Below, piece by piece: positions 6,193 through 8,294 of a stretch of DNA of 8,294 nucleotides. The notes below the pieces were generated by a model. That model was not told the DNA's origin and did no database searches. It worked only from the letters and a program-made list of their open reading frames with translations. Numbering within the stretch: position 1 is the stretch's first letter; every line of letters starts with the position of its first letter. The stretch is from Deltaproteobacteria bacterium (lineage in GTDB: Bacteria; Desulfobacterota; Binatia; Binatales; Binataceae): NCBI GenBank assembly GCA_021780585.1, contig JAJXYM010000122.1, positions 1 to 8,294 on the forward strand, in the 5' to 3' direction. The position numbers and the translations under genes were made by a program.

Positions 6193-7899
6193 ATGCGCAA
6201 CGACGAAATCGCGGGGGTGCTTGAAGAAATCGCCGACATGCTCGAAATGAGCGGCGAAAATTTCTTCCGCGTGCGCGCCTATCGCAACGCCGCCCGCACC
6301 ATTACGGATTATCCGGCGGCGATCGCGAGTCTCACGCGCGAACAGATCGACGCGCTGCCCGGAATCGGCGCCGACCTCGCCGAAAAAATCGCGACCCTGG
6401 CCGCCGGCGGCGAAGTCCCGCTCCACGCCGAACTGAAACGATCGTTCCCGGCCAAACTGCTCGAACTACGCACGCTTCCGGGCCTCGGGCCGAAACGCAT
6501 CAAGTTGCTGCACGATCGGCTCAAAATCGCGAGCCTCGAAGATTTGCGCCGCGCCCTCGCCGCCGGCCAGTTGCGCACCATCGGCGGCTTCGGCGCGAAG
6601 AGCGAGGAGCGCCTGCTCAAGGCGCTCGAAAACCATCGCGCCGACACCGCCGAACGGCGCTGGCCCTATGTCGAAGCGGCCGCGATCGCACGCGAGCTGA
6701 TCGAATGGATGACGCCGGCGAAGGAGCTGAAGGAAATCGCCATCGCCGGCAGTTTGCGCCGCGGACGCGAGACGATCGGCGATATCGATCTCCTCGCCGC
6801 CGCCGCGGACGCCGGGGCCGTGATGCGCCGGTTTCTCGCCTGCGACGCGATCGAACGCCGCCTCGGCGCCGGTGAGACCAAGGCCAGTGTGGCGCTGCGC
6901 GGCGGAATCCAGGTGGACCTGCGCGTGATCCCGGCCGAAAGCTGGGGCGCGGCGCTGGTCTATTTCACCGGTTCGAAGGATCACGGCGTCCACCTGCGCA
7001 AGCTCGCCCAGGCCGCCGGCCTGCTGCTCAATGAATACGGCCTGTTCCGCGGCAAGCGCCGCGTCGCGGGCGCAGACGAGCGCGGCGTCTACCAGGCGCT
7101 CGGCCTGCACTGGATACCGCCCGAGCTGCGCGAGGATCGCGGCGAGGTCGAAGCCGCGAGCGGCCGCGGCCATCTGCCGCATCTGATTACGGCGGACGAT
7201 CTGCGCGGCGACCTGCACGCGCATTCGAACTGGACCGACGGCCGCGCCACGATCGAGGAGATGGCGCGCGGGGCGCGCGAACGCGGCCTCGAATACTTCG
7301 CCCTCACCGACCATTCGCGGCGGCTTGCGATGGCGCACGGACTCGATCCCGCCCGGCTGCGCGAACAGCGGCGCGAAATCGAACGCGCCGCGAAACACGC
7401 CGGCGTCACGATCCTGCGCGGCATCGAAGTCGATATCCTCGACGACGGCGCGCTCGATCTGCCCGACGGCGCGCTCGCCGAACTCGATTGGGTGGTCGCC
7501 TCGGTCCATTCCAAACTCGACCAGGACGAACGCGCCATGACCCGCCGGATGGTCCGCGCGATCGGCAATCGCAACGTCGACGCGATCGGCCATCCGAGCA
7601 ACCGTCTGATCGGCCAGCGCCCGCCGAGCCATTTCGATTTGGCCGAAGTTCTGCGCGCCGCGCATGGCGAAGGCTGCGCGCTGGAAGTGAACGGCCAGCC
7701 CGACCGGCTCGATCTCACCGACATCGATTGCCTGGCCGCCAAACGCGCGGGCGTGAAGCTGATAATTTCCAGCGACGCGCATCATCCGCACGAATTCGCC
7801 GGCCTGGCGAACGGCGTGATGCAGGCGCGGCGCGGATGGATCGAGCCGGACGACGTGCTCAACACCCTCCCGGTCAAGGCGCTGCTCGCCCGCCGCTGA
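6193..7899 (+). CDS. polX: X-family DNA polymerase / 3'-5' exonuclease PolX
   Basis: This complete 568-aa protein has the full bacterial PolX architecture: an X-family gap-filling polymerase joined to a PHP nuclease domain, acting in base-excision repair and related gap filling. The N-terminal 8-kDa-like domain opens MRNDEIAGVLEEIADMLE. Helix-hairpin-helix segments include LPGIGADLAEKI (55-66) and LPGLGPKRIKLL (95-106). The polymerase site has GSLRRG (186-191) and GDIDLL with Asp197 and Asp199, and a third Asp242 in VDLRVIP. The PHP metal motifs are all present: DLHAHS (340-345), LTDHS (371-375), GIEVDIL (410-416), ASVHS (436-440), IGHPSNRL (465-472), ALEVNGQPDRLD (496-507) and SSDAHHP (526-532), so both activities look intact. 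The length matches the family (about 570 aa). The ATG at 6193 fits the homologous start; a GTG at 6163 would add 10 unconserved residues. No clear ribosome binding site precedes either start. Confidence 0.96.
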   Translation: MRNDEIAGVLEEIADMLEMSGENFFRVRAYRNAARTITDYPAAIASLTREQIDALPGIGADLAEKIATLAAGGEVPLHAELKRSFPAKLLELRTLPGLGPKRIKLLHDRLKIASLEDLRRALAAGQLRTIGGFGAKSEERLLKALENHRADTAERRWPYVEAAAIARELIEWMTPAKELKEIAIAGSLRRGRETIGDIDLLAAAADAGAVMRRFLACDAIERRLGAGETKASVALRGGIQVDLRVIPAESWGAALVYFTGSKDHGVHLRKLAQAAGLLLNEYGLFRGKRRVAGADERGVYQALGLHWIPPELREDRGEVEAASGRGHLPHLITADDLRGDLHAHSNWTDGRATIEEMARGARERGLEYFALTDHSRRLAMAHGLDPARLREQRREIERAAKHAGVTILRGIEVDILDDGALDLPDGALAELDWVVASVHSKLDQDERAMTRRMVRAIGNRNVDAIGHPSNRLIGQRPPSHFDLAEVLRAAHGEGCALEVNGQPDRLDLTDIDCLAAKRAGVKLIISSDAHHPHEFAGLANGVMQARRGWIEPDDVLNTLPVKALLARR

Positions 7900-8112
7900 A
7901 GCTTTGCCTGTTGGCCGGCGCCCGCTTCACGCCCGGTCGCGCGGCGTTGTCGTGCTCGTGTTTCGAGGCGAAATTGAGCGGCTTCGCGGGGCTGGCGAAA
8001 ATTTTTGTATACCCATATGCTGAGCGCAGCGCGGCCGGACGGAAAATTTTCTGAACGCGCCCATGTGTTCGCTTTTGGCGCCGCGCGAATCGGCCGCGGG
8101 CGGCGGCTTCGC
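7900..8112. other. 213-nt intergenic region with an AT-rich patch upstream of the response regulator
   Basis: I see no gene here. GAAAATTTT occurs at 7997-8005 and again at 8042-8050, 45 bp apart, and the second copy completes the palindrome GAAAATTTTC (8042-8051). A split inverted repeat lies at 7954-7979: GCTC, TTTCG, AGG, CGAAA, GAGC with short spacers. The AT-rich patch at 7997-8018 contrasts with the GC-rich surroundings and is where a promoter or regulator site for the downstream gene would be expected. Confidence 0.5.
7974..8002 (+). promoter_or_regulatory. Weak candidate promoter for the response regulator
   Basis: TTGAGC (7974-7979, 4 of 6) and GAAAAT (7997-8002, 4 of 6) are separated by 17 nt. 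The spacing is ideal but each box is mediocre. The -35 box overlaps the right arm of an inverted repeat. The leader to the ATG at 8113 would be about 100 nt. Confidence 0.25.
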
Positions 8113-8294
8113 ATGGAACGAATTCTCATCCTCGACGACGAAGCCGACATGATCGATACCTGTCGGCGAATTCTCGCGGGAGCGGGTTACGAGTGCCTCG
8201 GCACGACCGATCCGCGCGAGGCGATCGCGAAACTCGAATCCGAACGGCCCGATCTGCTGCTTACCGACCTGCGGATGCCAGCGATGGGCGGATT
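8113..8294 (+). CDS. Response regulator, receiver domain (3' end cut by window edge)
   Basis: The first 60 codons of a two-component response regulator are visible before the right edge. MERILILDDEADMIDTCRRI gives strand 1 and the acidic pair Asp8-Asp9 that binds Mg2+. The phospho-acceptor is Asp52 in LLLTDLRMPAMGG, with the following MP typical of receivers. The residues after Asp52 that should hold the conserved Thr/Ser and Lys lie outside the window, as does any output domain, so NtrC-type, DNA-binding or stand-alone architecture cannot be decided. The ATG at 8113 places strand 1 immediately at the N-terminus, as is usual; an in-frame GTG at 8065 would add 16 Arg/Gly-rich residues. The ribosome binding site is poor. 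It lies 213 nt after polX on the same strand and is probably transcribed separately. Confidence 0.9.
   Translation, partial: MERILILDDEADMIDTCRRILAGAGYECLGTTDPREAIAKLESERPDLLLTDLRMPAMGG

Noticed and set aside
7900..7953. Search for an intrinsic terminator directly after polX
   Set aside because: The sequence is GC-rich, but I found no convincing stem followed by a T-run.
7993..8008. Possible sigma54 promoter (TGGC followed by TTTTTGT) before the response regulator
   Set aside because: The -24 GG is present, but the invariant GC of the -12 element is absent and the TTG is off by one base, so it does not meet the consensus.

Overview
This is a GC-rich (roughly two-thirds G+C by eye) bacterial stretch with every recognisable gene on the + strand. 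Three lines suggest a Gram-negative soil- or sediment-type bacterium with a large catabolic repertoire (Pseudomonadota, Desulfobacterota or Binatota-like). These are the stacked CaiB/BaiF CoA-transferases next to an AMP-forming acyl-CoA synthetase, a bacterial PolX, and a receiver-domain regulator. The phylum is inference only; there is no rRNA or other marker here.

Region 1 (1-6075) is a probable catabolic operon. It starts with the C-terminal half of an AMP-forming acyl-CoA synthetase, cut by the left edge. Three consecutive class III CoA-transferases follow (876-2099, 2118-3338, 3374-4567), then an amidohydrolase-2-type TIM-barrel enzyme (4612-6075). Gaps are 94, 18, 35 and 44 nt, and all four complete genes have a recognisable ribosome binding site. 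Together they look like a carboxylic-acid handling module: ATP-dependent CoA activation, CoA transfer between acids, and a metal-dependent hydrolase or decarboxylase. No dehydrogenase, hydratase, thiolase, transporter or regulator lies in the window, so the substrate cannot be named.

Region 2 (6076-7899) is separate. A bulged hairpin follows the amidohydrolase, then a good sigma70-like promoter (6120-6149) and a complete polX gene encoding an X-family DNA polymerase fused to a PHP exonuclease domain. This is a DNA-repair gene, unrelated to the operon.

Region 3 (7900-8294) is a 213-nt intergenic stretch with a conspicuous AT-rich patch. It is followed by the first 60 codons of a response-regulator receiver protein that runs off the right edge.

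The points most worth a second look are a perfect 31-bp inverted repeat starting at base 1, probably a fold-back or assembly-edge artefact; the replacement of the catalytic Asp by Glu in the first CoA-transferase, whose two neighbours keep Asp; and the Asp-x-Asp-x-His version of the metal motif in the amidohydrolase. I found no defence system, mobile element, CRISPR array or RNA gene.
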